A stretch of DNA of 7,749 nucleotides from an uncultured Phycisphaerae bacterium (lineage in GTDB: Bacteria > Planctomycetota > Phycisphaerae > Sedimentisphaerales > Anaerohalosphaeraceae). The stretch covers positions 1 through 7,749 of the forward strand of contig CALETL010000028.1 in assembly GCA_937920485.1 (NCBI GenBank), given 5' to 3'. The position numbers were made by a program, and so were the translations under genes. This document shows, piece after piece, positions 1 through 6,006 of this stretch. The notes beneath the pieces are model-generated. The model saw nothing but the letters and a program-made list of their open reading frames with translations, was not told the DNA's origin and did no database searches. The first letter of the stretch is position 1; each line of letters begins with the position of its first letter.

Positions 1-698
1 ACACTACCGTCCATGAACAGCACATTCAATTGTTCCTTGTGTCGATTCACAGTAAATCGCTTCATATGGTTTGAAGGGTCGATTGATAATTCTCCCCAAT
101 CGTCGTATCTGAAATCAAACTCTTGTTCAGGCGGCAGGTCCTCTGCTTCGGGGCGGCCGGTATGCCACACGGCGTCAGCCATCATCGGGATTTTTGATGA
201 ACCGTAATGGTCCATCGTTCGCCAACTGTTTGCGGTATCCCGTCCCTCGGTTATATGCACCTGTTCGGGAGTGTCGCCGAGCCAGCCGTTGAGACCATAC
301 CCGCCGGTCAGATTCCCGCCGGCCTCTTCGATCTGTGACGGCTTGTGTATCTGTGGAGTTCTGAAAGGCGAACCTGGGCAAACCATCAAATCATGCATTT
401 GATAATAAGGTTCCAGAGCATACGGCCACAGATCGGATTCACTGCTTGCGTGTGTAACGCCGTTGGGATCGGTATAGTTAAAAGAACCTGCAAAAAAGCG
501 ATTGTCATGATCTTCAGTGTATAGAGTTAGGACTAAACCCCACTGAGACAGATTGGCCATGCAGACGACTTGCTGAGCTTTCTTTTTAACGGCACTCAAA
601 GCGGGCATGAGAATGGACAGCAGCATCGCAATGATAGCAATGACGACAAGCAGTTCGATCAGTGTGAAACCGATTTTCTTTTGTGATTGCGTTTTCAT
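1..698 (-). CDS. Prepilin-like protein with H-X9-DG motif (partial, C-terminus beyond window)
   Basis: The frame is open from 698 to the left edge: 232 codons plus two bases, with no stop reached. The N-terminus is a classic class III (prepilin) signal: a short basic leader, Gly10, then FTLIELLVVIAIIAML with Glu at +5 and a hydrophobic helix. Near the visible end is a perfect H-X9-DG motif (His220, Asp230-Gly231), the hallmark of the prepilin-like H-X9-DG family expanded in planctomycetes and relatives. After cleavage by a prepilin peptidase it would be a pseudopilin or pilin-like surface protein, and it is the best major-subunit candidate in this operon. The start at 698 has a good Shine-Dalgarno (GGAG, 8 nt spacer). 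An in-frame ATG at 722 overlaps the upstream stop as ATGA and would add eight residues, so it is a possible alternative. It is the last visible gene of the operon. Its exact role is unknown. Confidence 0.88.
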   Translation of the reverse strand, partial: MKTQSQKKIGFTLIELLVVIAIIAMLLSILMPALSAVKKKAQQVVCMANLSQWGLVLTLYTEDHDNRFFAGSFNYTDPNGVTHASSESDLWPYALEPYYQMHDLMVCPGSPFRTPQIHKPSQIEEAGGNLTGGYGLNGWLGDTPEQVHITEGRDTANSWRTMDHYGSSKIPMMADAVWHTGRPEAEDLPPEQEFDFRYDDWGELSIDPSNHMKRFTVNRHKEQLNVLFMDGS

Positions 699-718
699 TA
701 TAATATCTCCGGATAAGT

Positions 719-1093
719 TCATTTTTTTATAATAACTTGCTGTGAATGTTCCTCTGTAAATCGTTTATCCTCGGCATAGCCGGTAATGGTATAGACGGAT
801 TGTTGGTCTGTCGTTGAAGCCAATTCAATATGACAGGTGATAACTTTTTCTGTTTCCTCAATTCGCAGAATCACAGGTTCGTCTTTTTGTACTGCATCGA
901 TGCCGTTGGCTTGAATCCAAACGACTCCGCTTTCACAGGCCAGTTGCGCATGGGCGGCGACGGCATGTCTGCGTGTCTGGGTAAAGATCTGCCGGGTGTT
1001 GGAAGTCAGCACGACTGCGGCCATCCCCAGCAGTGGAAGCATTACAACAACCATCAGCAAAATGAATCCACCCTGGTGTCGCTTTTGTCTCAT
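719..1093 (-). CDS. Short GspK/PilX-like minor pseudopilin
   Basis: A 124-residue protein. The N-terminus is basic (RQKRHQGG) and runs directly into a hydrophobic helix at about residues 10-30 (FILLMVVVMLPLLGMAAVVL). With cleavage after Gly9, position +5 is Met, so the conserved Glu of ordinary pilins is missing, as is usual for tip-type GspK and for some PilX-like subunits. The remaining ~90 residues are soluble and contain a Cys pair (Cys53, Cys87). Full GspK proteins are about 300 residues, so the large alpha domain is absent here. The assignment rests on helix character and on position: third in an I-J-K-like series, the canonical T2SS order. The start overlaps the preceding stop as ATGA (1090-1093), with an AGGGA-like site about 7 nt upstream. 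The exact pseudopilin class is inferred. Confidence 0.72.
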   Translation of the reverse strand: MRQKRHQGGFILLMVVVMLPLLGMAAVVLTSNTRQIFTQTRRHAVAAHAQLACESGVVWIQANGIDAVQKDEPVILRIEETEKVITCHIELASTTDQQSVYTITGYAEDKRFTEEHSQQVIIKK

Positions 1094-1575
1094 AGTCGCT
1101 TCCCTTTATTGAAAAATACCGTTGTTTGTCTAAAGCGTGTTTGTTCTTTGCCCAGCACTGTTTGCCGGTTAGAGGTGGTTACCTCAACTGCATACGGAAA
1201 ATCATCTTGGTTCCATAGTTTCGATTCTATCCTGATATTCGGAAGTTTCCACGAGTATTGAGCATCCGATGAGTTAAGTCCCGGACGGCGGGTAACATTT
1301 CCATCGTCCAGTGTATAAGTGACTGGGCCGCTGATGTGTTCGAGTTCCAAAAGACCATTATCAAGTTTGACGATACGTGTGGATTGCTCGACGTCTTTTT
1401 TCAGTTGTTTAAGAAAGCTGGAGGTGGTGTTGAATGACTGACAAGCACGGGCCGAGCGCGGTATTTCTGAAATCAATGTGTGCAGCGGTTTGGTCGACAA
1501 CGTCATCAAAACAACAACCATTATGATAATGACAAGTATTTCAGTCAGGGCGTAGGCGCGGTATTTCGTCTTCAT
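1090..1575 (-). CDS. GspJ-like minor pseudopilin
   Basis: A 161-residue protein with a very short leader (MKTKYRA), then YALTEILVIIIMVVVLM. Glu is at +5 if cleavage follows Ala7, so the usual Gly at -1 is replaced by Ala. The helix covers about residues 8-27. The soluble part has a pattern common in GspJ: an amphipathic 'FLKQLKKDVEQSTRIV' segment (about 54-69), then strand pairs with LDNGLLELEH and a 'TYTLDDGNVTRR' segment. It would be a minor subunit of the pseudopilus tip complex in the inner membrane or periplasm. It starts at an ATGA overlap with the GspI-like gene and has a strong Shine-Dalgarno (AAGGAG, 1588-1583, 7 nt spacer). It ends at an ATGA overlap with the GspK-like gene. Class assignment rests on motif pattern and gene order and is moderately sure; a pseudopilin of some kind is very likely. 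Confidence 0.78.
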   Translation of the reverse strand: MKTKYRAYALTEILVIIIMVVVLMTLSTKPLHTLISEIPRSARACQSFNTTSSFLKQLKKDVEQSTRIVKLDNGLLELEHISGPVTYTLDDGNVTRRPGLNSSDAQYSWKLPNIRIESKLWNQDDFPYAVEVTTSNRQTVLGKEQTRFRQTTVFFNKGKRL

Positions 1576-1958
1576 CGGGCGTCTCCTTCCACAGACGTCA
1601 TGTAACGTGTTAATTGGATTTCAGCGTCTTTCTGCCTTGTTTTTTTCCTGACCGTCAGGTCGATCCGCTTCAATCCCTGCCATGGGCCCAAACCATCACT
1701 TTTTTCAATACTGCAGGTCACGCCGGGCCAGAGTTTTTCAAATGTCGAATCATTAATTGGTTTACCAGTTGTTGCAATCGCATCCATCTGGGCCTGTCCT
1801 GCCGTATAGCAGATATGTTTTGCCCAGAGATGATGGTTCAACTTTCCGAAGGAAGCGCCAAGAGCGATCAGAACGCCGATGATAATGGCGAGCACGCTGA
1901 TGGCAACCACCAGTTCAACGCTCAAAAGACCTTTATGTTTGCTATGTGTTTTCATCAT
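1572..1958 (-). CDS. GspI-like minor pseudopilin
   Basis: A 128-residue protein starting at the ATG-ATG pair at 1958/1955. The leader is basic (MMKTHSKHKG), then LLSVELVVAISVLAIII with Gly at -1 and Glu at +5: a good prepilin peptidase site and N-terminal helix (about 11-32). The rest is a small soluble domain ending in a 'LKRIDLTVRKK' strand, similar in placement to the closing 'RRVEV.V' strand of GspI. The frame stays open upstream to 2042, but that extension overlaps the preceding gene by about 80 bases and would bury the prepilin signal behind 28 residues, so the later start is preferred. The ATG lies 4 nt after the upstream stop with no clear Shine-Dalgarno, suggesting translational coupling. 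It is the first of the I-J-K-like series. Confidence 0.8.
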   Translation of the reverse strand: MMKTHSKHKGLLSVELVVAISVLAIIIGVLIALGASFGKLNHHLWAKHICYTAGQAQMDAIATTGKPINDSTFEKLWPGVTCSIEKSDGLGPWQGLKRIDLTVRKKTRQKDAEIQLTRYMTSVEGDAR

Positions 1959-1962
1959 TGTT

Positions 1963-3441
1963 TTATTGTGGTATCGTGTATTGCAAAGTAACGAACAGGA
2001 TACTGAAAGCGCCCATAAACATAGCGTAAACGACGAAGCCAACGATCAGTCCCAAACCCAGAATCATCAGCGGTTCACTGGCGGCAATCAGAACATTTTT
2101 ACGGTAGTTGTATTGACAGCGATAAACTTCCTCAAGCCCTTCAAGAATTTTCGGGGTATTGCCTTTGTTGATGGTATCATCAAAAGCCCATGCAAGCGGT
2201 TTATCAAGCCCGCAGGTTCGGGCAGATTTTGAAATATCTTCTCCCGACTCGATTCGTTTGAGCCATTGCCGGATTCGATCTTGATAGCACACGTTGACGT
2301 CCAAACCGGATGCATTTCGAAGAATCGTATTGACCGGATACCCGGCGTGTAAACCCGCTCGCAGGATCTGGACAAGATGCAGGTTGCCGAACGTTTTTTC
2401 AAACCAGTGAAGGACGGGAGTAATCCATTTAATCTTATCTCCAAGGCGAGAAAGAATACGCGGATTCTCTGGAGAGCGCCTGTGAGAGCGGATGTATAAT
2501 GTGATAAAGATCACGCAGAGAACCACAAGAGAAATTATCAGGGCATTCATCCCGTCTCTTCCCATTAGCCAGTTTGAGAAATTCAGCAGCGATTGGGTTG
2601 AGGTAGGCAGATATGCCTGTCCGTCGCTCATATCCCAAAGGACTTCGGCAAAAGTGGGAACGATGAAAACTGAAAGCCCCATCATGATCGAAAAAACTGC
2701 CGTTAAAACAACCAGAGGGTACACGATGTGTTCAGAGTTCGAAGTCGTCTTTCGTGAGGTCTTTTCCGCCAGGTCCGCCTGTAGTGATTCGATAGCTTTG
2801 GGCAGTTGATCCATTTTTTCTGCTGCCAGGATCGAAGCAAGGATATTGGATGGACACTTTGGGTATCCCCGTCGCAGAGACTCCGACAGCGGATATCCCT
2901 GTGTAAGCCAGTAAGCGATGTTGTTGAATATGCGAGCGGCCTTCTTTTTATGTCCATAAGCAGCGGCTGCCAATGCGGTCGGAAGCGGCAGCGATTGACG
3001 CATGCTTGCCCCGACAACAGAAATGATATCGACGACCAGCCCGACTTTTTGCGCCTTATTAAATTCGATGATTCCGATGACAAAAACAATGAAAAGAATA
3101 GGACCGAAAAACTGGAAAAGAAGACAGAAAAAAGCAAGGAACAGCAGATACTTAAAGAGTGTGAGAATAACATTGGTGATGTTTTTATACCATGGTGTTT
3201 CTAACTTTCCAGATGAAGGTCCCCAGTGGATGATGCAGAGGGTTATTGGAACGAGAATAATCGGAAGCAGGAATATGACAAATCCTGTGTCCACGATTTC
3301 TCCATCGAAATAAATCAGTCCGGACAGGAATATCCCTATTGCAGTCGGGATTAATAAGATCGTCGCAATCCCGGGTTTTTTCCAGGCAAGGAATAAGAAA
3401 CAAATAAAGATAGCGATGTTAATCAGATAAAGTGTCCACAT
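1963..3441 (-). CDS. Second GspF-like membrane platform protein with N-terminal membrane extension
   Basis: A 492-residue polytopic membrane protein. Residues about 135-262 and 355-480 look like the two T2SF repeats of GspF/PilC: a cytoplasmic helical domain each, followed by membrane segments at about 238-260, 298-317 and 449-475. The loop after the first T2SF membrane helix (FIVPTFAEVLWDMSDGQAYLP, about 259-279) nearly matches the equivalent loop in the upstream GspF, so the two are paralogues. Unlike usual GspF (about 400 residues), the protein begins with four or more additional hydrophobic segments (about 2-20, 24-44, 52-72, 91-125) in place of the short N-terminal cytoplasmic region. 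It starts 1 nt after the GspF stop without a strong Shine-Dalgarno, so the two are probably translationally coupled. A role as an inner-membrane platform partner of GspF is inferred from homology and position. Confidence 0.82.
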   Translation of the reverse strand: MWTLYLINIAIFICFLFLAWKKPGIATILLIPTAIGIFLSGLIYFDGEIVDTGFVIFLLPIILVPITLCIIHWGPSSGKLETPWYKNITNVILTLFKYLLFLAFFCLLFQFFGPILFIVFVIGIIEFNKAQKVGLVVDIISVVGASMRQSLPLPTALAAAAYGHKKKAARIFNNIAYWLTQGYPLSESLRRGYPKCPSNILASILAAEKMDQLPKAIESLQADLAEKTSRKTTSNSEHIVYPLVVLTAVFSIMMGLSVFIVPTFAEVLWDMSDGQAYLPTSTQSLLNFSNWLMGRDGMNALIISLVVLCVIFITLYIRSHRRSPENPRILSRLGDKIKWITPVLHWFEKTFGNLHLVQILRAGLHAGYPVNTILRNASGLDVNVCYQDRIRQWLKRIESGEDISKSARTCGLDKPLAWAFDDTINKGNTPKILEGLEEVYRCQYNYRKNVLIAASEPLMILGLGLIVGFVVYAMFMGAFSILFVTLQYTIPQ

Positions 3442-3442
3442 T

Positions 3443-4642
3443 TTACATCAGCACCTGTATCATTCTGACCATGGGCAAAAACATCGCCAGAACAATTGTT
3501 CCGACAATGCCCCCGAGTAATATTATTAATACCGGCTCCATCAGGGCCTGCATCTGCGACTGTAGAGAGAAGGTTTTCGCTGCATACATCCGCGCCAGGC
3601 TGTTAAGGTTGTCTTTGAGCTCATTTCGCTGGGCACCGAGTTGAACGGAATACAGGAACAGTCGCGGAATGGTTCGACAGTTTATTCCCGCCTCAAGAAA
3701 ATTGGACCCCTCTTTCAATTGTGCTGAAAGCATGTCACAATCCTGCCGGAGCAGTTCGCTGCTTGACGATTGGCCGGACAGGGCGACGGCATCATCCAGC
3801 GTACATCCGGCACTTATAAGGATGGACATACATTCTGAAAAACGGGCCAGCAGACCGTTTTTAAAAACACGACCGGCCATCGGAATGGACTGAAAGAATC
3901 GCTCTTTTGTGCACCTGCCGGATGCTGTCAGAGAAAGTGACTTCCATAAAATAACTGCAATTGCAATGACAATTCCGACAACCAGCCAGATATCTCCTAC
4001 ATGCGTGGATACCTCGAGAACGAAACCAGTCAAATACGGCAAACCTGCTCTTCCATCTGACATATCTAAAAGAACTTCCCCAAACGTTGGCACAATAAAC
4101 AAAAGCAATCCCGTAACGATCAGCGCGGTCGCTGCTAATACGACGGCCGGATAGGTCAGGGATTCAACCAGAATGCGGCGGGTGCGAAGTTCCACCTGAA
4201 GGTGACGATTGAGATTGGTCAGCATCTCGCTCAGTCGTCCGGTTTCCACGCCGGATTTGAGGATGAGTCCATACAGCGGCGGAAATTCCTTTTGATGTTT
4301 TTGCACTGCCTGATCAATCGGGGTGCCGCTTTCCAGTTCATTAACGATGCTGTTAATCAGACTTTGCATTTTTGCAGAACCGGCATCTTTGGCAAGCTCC
4401 CGGAGACCCTGTTCAAGCGGAATACCCGCATGGGTCAGGGACGCAAGCTGCTCATTAAACATCATAAACTCATTGCGTCCGATGCCTTTGGGGGCAGGAA
4501 CTTCTTTTAGCTTTTCCAACTCGGTGACCTGCAGGTTCATCTCATCCAGCATTGATTTTGCCTGCTCGATGTCGGCCGCTTCGATACTCCCGGTCATCAG
4601 CCGGCCTGCATTGGTTACTGATCGATATTCAAATAATGCCAT
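3443..4642 (-). CDS. gspF: GspF-type inner-membrane platform protein
   Basis: At 399 residues it has the usual length of GspF/PilC. It opens with the typical 'FEYRSVTNAGRLMTGSIEAAD' N-terminus, followed by a cytoplasmic region with 'FNEQLASLTHAGIPLEQGL' (about 62-80), the usual first T2SF-domain signature. Membrane segments lie at about 163-185, 217-233 and 368-390. The second T2SF domain spans about 265-388, with 'RFSECMSILISAGCTLDDAV' and 'EPVLIILLGGIVGTIVLAMFLPM'. In the family this protein forms the platform linking the cytoplasmic ATPase to pseudopilus assembly. A GAGG site lies 9 nt before the ATG. The gene is 34 nt downstream of the ATPase gene and 1 nt upstream of its own paralogue. 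T2SS GspF and pilus PilC are hard to tell apart from sequence alone; the I-J-K-like neighbours favour GspF. Confidence 0.92.
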   Translation of the reverse strand: MALFEYRSVTNAGRLMTGSIEAADIEQAKSMLDEMNLQVTELEKLKEVPAPKGIGRNEFMMFNEQLASLTHAGIPLEQGLRELAKDAGSAKMQSLINSIVNELESGTPIDQAVQKHQKEFPPLYGLILKSGVETGRLSEMLTNLNRHLQVELRTRRILVESLTYPAVVLAATALIVTGLLLFIVPTFGEVLLDMSDGRAGLPYLTGFVLEVSTHVGDIWLVVGIVIAIAVILWKSLSLTASGRCTKERFFQSIPMAGRVFKNGLLARFSECMSILISAGCTLDDAVALSGQSSSSELLRQDCDMLSAQLKEGSNFLEAGINCRTIPRLFLYSVQLGAQRNELKDNLNSLARMYAAKTFSLQSQMQALMEPVLIILLGGIVGTIVLAMFLPMVRMIQVLM

Positions 4643-4676
4643 TGTTCATATCCTCATTATGATTCAAAAGAATCGA

Positions 4677-5825
4677 TTATGCTCTGCAAACACGCTGTAT
4701 CTCGTCATTTGTGGTAATCCCCTGGGTCACTAATCGCCTGCCGTCCTGTATGAGCTTCATATGCCCACGGGATTCGAGTACCGCTTCCAGCCCGTCCATG
4801 TCGGTTCGTTGAAGGATCGTTTGTCGCAGTTGGCCGTCCAGTTCGACCATCTCAGCCAGAAGAACGCGTCCGTGAAATCCGGTCTTGTGGCATTTTTCAC
4901 AACCGTGGGAATGGAAAGTACCGTCGTCAGCCTGTACCTTGCAATCTTCGCACAATCTTCGCACCAGTCGCTGGTTCAGGATCGCTGAAACGCCGGAAGT
5001 AAGTTGGTAAGGCTCAATGTCCATTTCCAGCAGTCGCAAAAGGGCACCACTGCAGCTTCCGCTGTGCATGGTGCTCATCAGCAGGTGGCCGGTGAGTCCG
5101 GCTTCGATGACGATCTTCGCGGTTTCGGCGTCTCGAATTTCGCCGATCATCAATACTTCCGGGTCCTGACGCAGCAGGGAACGCAACGCGACGGGAAAGG
5201 TCATTTCACCGTGTGGTTCGATCTGGACCTGTGTAACACCGGGTATGGCCCGTTCGACCGGATCTTCGAGTGCGACGATGCTTTTGCCGGGAAACTGTTG
5301 AAGGATGTATCGCAGCAGTGCGGCCAGTGTAGTGCTTTTTCCGCTTCCGGCAGGACCGGTCAAAAGCAAAATGCCCTGATTCTTTTGAGCAAAATCAGTC
5401 AGTGAGGTTTCAATTGTCGGATTCAGGCCGAGCTTGTCCAGTTGGGTTAGTGATTCGTTTTCATAGAAAATGCGGACGACGGCGCGTTGGCCGTGAATGG
5501 TCGGAAAAACCGCCAGCCGCTTGTCGATGACTTTTCCGGATTCAGAATCTATGGGTTGGCCCGGAATGCCTTCGATGCGGCCTTCCTGTGGGATGTCATT
5601 GCGATAGGTCAGCAGATTGCCGAGGACCTTCAGGCGGGCGATAACGTTGCCGCTGACGGCAGCGGGCAGGGTTTCGACCGTTTTGAGTGTGCCGTCGAGT
5701 CGATATTTGATCTGCAATTGATCGGAAGCCGGTTCAAAATGGATGTCACTTGCCCCGAATTTAATGGCTTCTTTGAGAATATCATCGACAAGTTCGGGTA
5801 TGTTTGATTTGGCCTGATTTTTCAT
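4677..5825 (-). CDS. gspE: GspE/PilB-type secretion ATPase (compact, no N1 domain)
   Basis: A 382-residue cytoplasmic ATPase that powers pseudopilus or pilus assembly. It begins directly with the N2 region (DDILKEAIKFGASDIHFEP, about 14-32; 'YRLDGTL' 41-47; 'RLAVFPTIHGQRAVVRI' 103-119). Catalytic motifs are intact: Walker A GPAGSGKST at 157-165, Asp box 'ALEDPVE' about 185-191, Walker B 'LMIGEIRD' 225-232, and His box 'GHLLMSTMHS' 246-255. A four-Cys zinc site typical of GspE/PilB follows (Cys292, Cys295, Cys309, Cys312), with a short 13-residue gap between the CxxC pairs. Usual GspE/PilB proteins are about 500-570 residues; the N1 domain that binds GspL is absent. The start is supported by AGGA at about 5833-5830 and by a candidate promoter just upstream. 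PilT is less likely because of the zinc site and the pseudopilin neighbours. Confidence 0.92.
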   Translation of the reverse strand: MKNQAKSNIPELVDDILKEAIKFGASDIHFEPASDQLQIKYRLDGTLKTVETLPAAVSGNVIARLKVLGNLLTYRNDIPQEGRIEGIPGQPIDSESGKVIDKRLAVFPTIHGQRAVVRIFYENESLTQLDKLGLNPTIETSLTDFAQKNQGILLLTGPAGSGKSTTLAALLRYILQQFPGKSIVALEDPVERAIPGVTQVQIEPHGEMTFPVALRSLLRQDPEVLMIGEIRDAETAKIVIEAGLTGHLLMSTMHSGSCSGALLRLLEMDIEPYQLTSGVSAILNQRLVRRLCEDCKVQADDGTFHSHGCEKCHKTGFHGRVLLAEMVELDGQLRQTILQRTDMDGLEAVLESRGHMKLIQDGRRLVTQGITTNDEIQRVCRA

Positions 5826-5878
5826 AACATCCTGTTTTATAAAAAGATAGTGGAATTCCTTTTGAAACTGTCACTATT

Positions 5879-5908
5879 TAGGACGTTTTAGATAAAAAAA
5901 TGTTACCT
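5879..5908 (-). promoter_or_regulatory. Candidate ECF-sigma promoter of the pseudopilus operon
   Basis: Read on the minus strand, AGGTAACAT (5908-5900) supplies a -35-like GGTAAC and CGTCCTA (5885-5879) a -10-like CGTC, with 16 nt between GGTAAC and CGTC. This resembles known ECF promoters, which pair an 'AAC' -35 with a CGTC/CGAC/CGTA -10 at 16-17 nt. A transcript would start near 5875, leaving a leader of about 50 nt before the ATPase ATG at 5825. The same two boxes occur on the opposite strand in front of the adjacent sigma gene. Promoter function is inferred. Confidence 0.66.
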
Positions 5909-5953
5909 TAAAAACACTAAAAAATTTCATTTTTTCATTTTTTCAGGTAACAT
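5900..5953. repeat. Inverted repeat of the two -35 boxes around an A/T-rich spacer
   Basis: ATGTTACCT (5900-5908) and AGGTAACAT (5945-5953) form a perfect 9-base inverted repeat separated by 36 bases. The separating stretch is strongly A/T-rich and contains a tandem CATTTTTT (5928-5935 and 5936-5943). The arms coincide with the -35-like boxes of the two divergent promoters, so the symmetry is best explained as a promoter pair sharing an UP-element-like spacer. A dimeric regulator binding site is the alternative. Confidence 0.7.
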
Positions 5954-5975
5954 AGTAGGTATCGAGGGCGTCCTA
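5945..5975 (+). promoter_or_regulatory. Candidate autoregulatory ECF-sigma promoter of the sigma/anti-sigma operon
   Basis: AGGTAACAT (5945-5953) and CGTCCTA (5969-5975) are separated so that 17 nt lie between GGTAAC and CGTC, an ECF-type arrangement. Sixteen bases in the two boxes are identical to the copy facing the pseudopilus operon. A transcript would begin near 5980, giving a leader of about 25 nt before the sigma ATG at 6007. ECF sigma genes often transcribe themselves, so this is a sensible place for an autoregulatory promoter, but function is inferred. Confidence 0.66.
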
Positions 5976-6006
5976 TTATCAGAAGTATCGGGAATCATCA
6001 AAAATT

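Noticed and set aside
1291..1308. GGTAACAT followed by CGTCC on the plus strand, resembling the ECF promoter boxes
   Set aside because: The gap between GGTAAC and CGTC is only 8 nt, far too short for a promoter. It lies inside the GspJ-like gene, pointing against it.
1959..2042. Upstream extension of the GspI-like reading frame to an ATG at 2042
   Set aside because: It would overlap the second GspF-like gene by about 80 bases and place 28 residues ahead of a complete prepilin leader. The ATG pair at 1958/1955, 4 nt after the previous stop, fits better.
2703..3173. Minus-strand open frame of 156 codons with a Ser/Phe-rich start
   Set aside because: It is a shifted frame inside the second GspF-like gene. 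The Phe/Ser-rich stretch is a by-product of the membrane-helix coding sequence.
5004..5405. Plus-strand open frame of 133 codons opposite the ATPase
   Set aside because: It is antisense to the Walker A to His-box region of a well-supported ATPase, and its translation has no hydrophobic or domain pattern.
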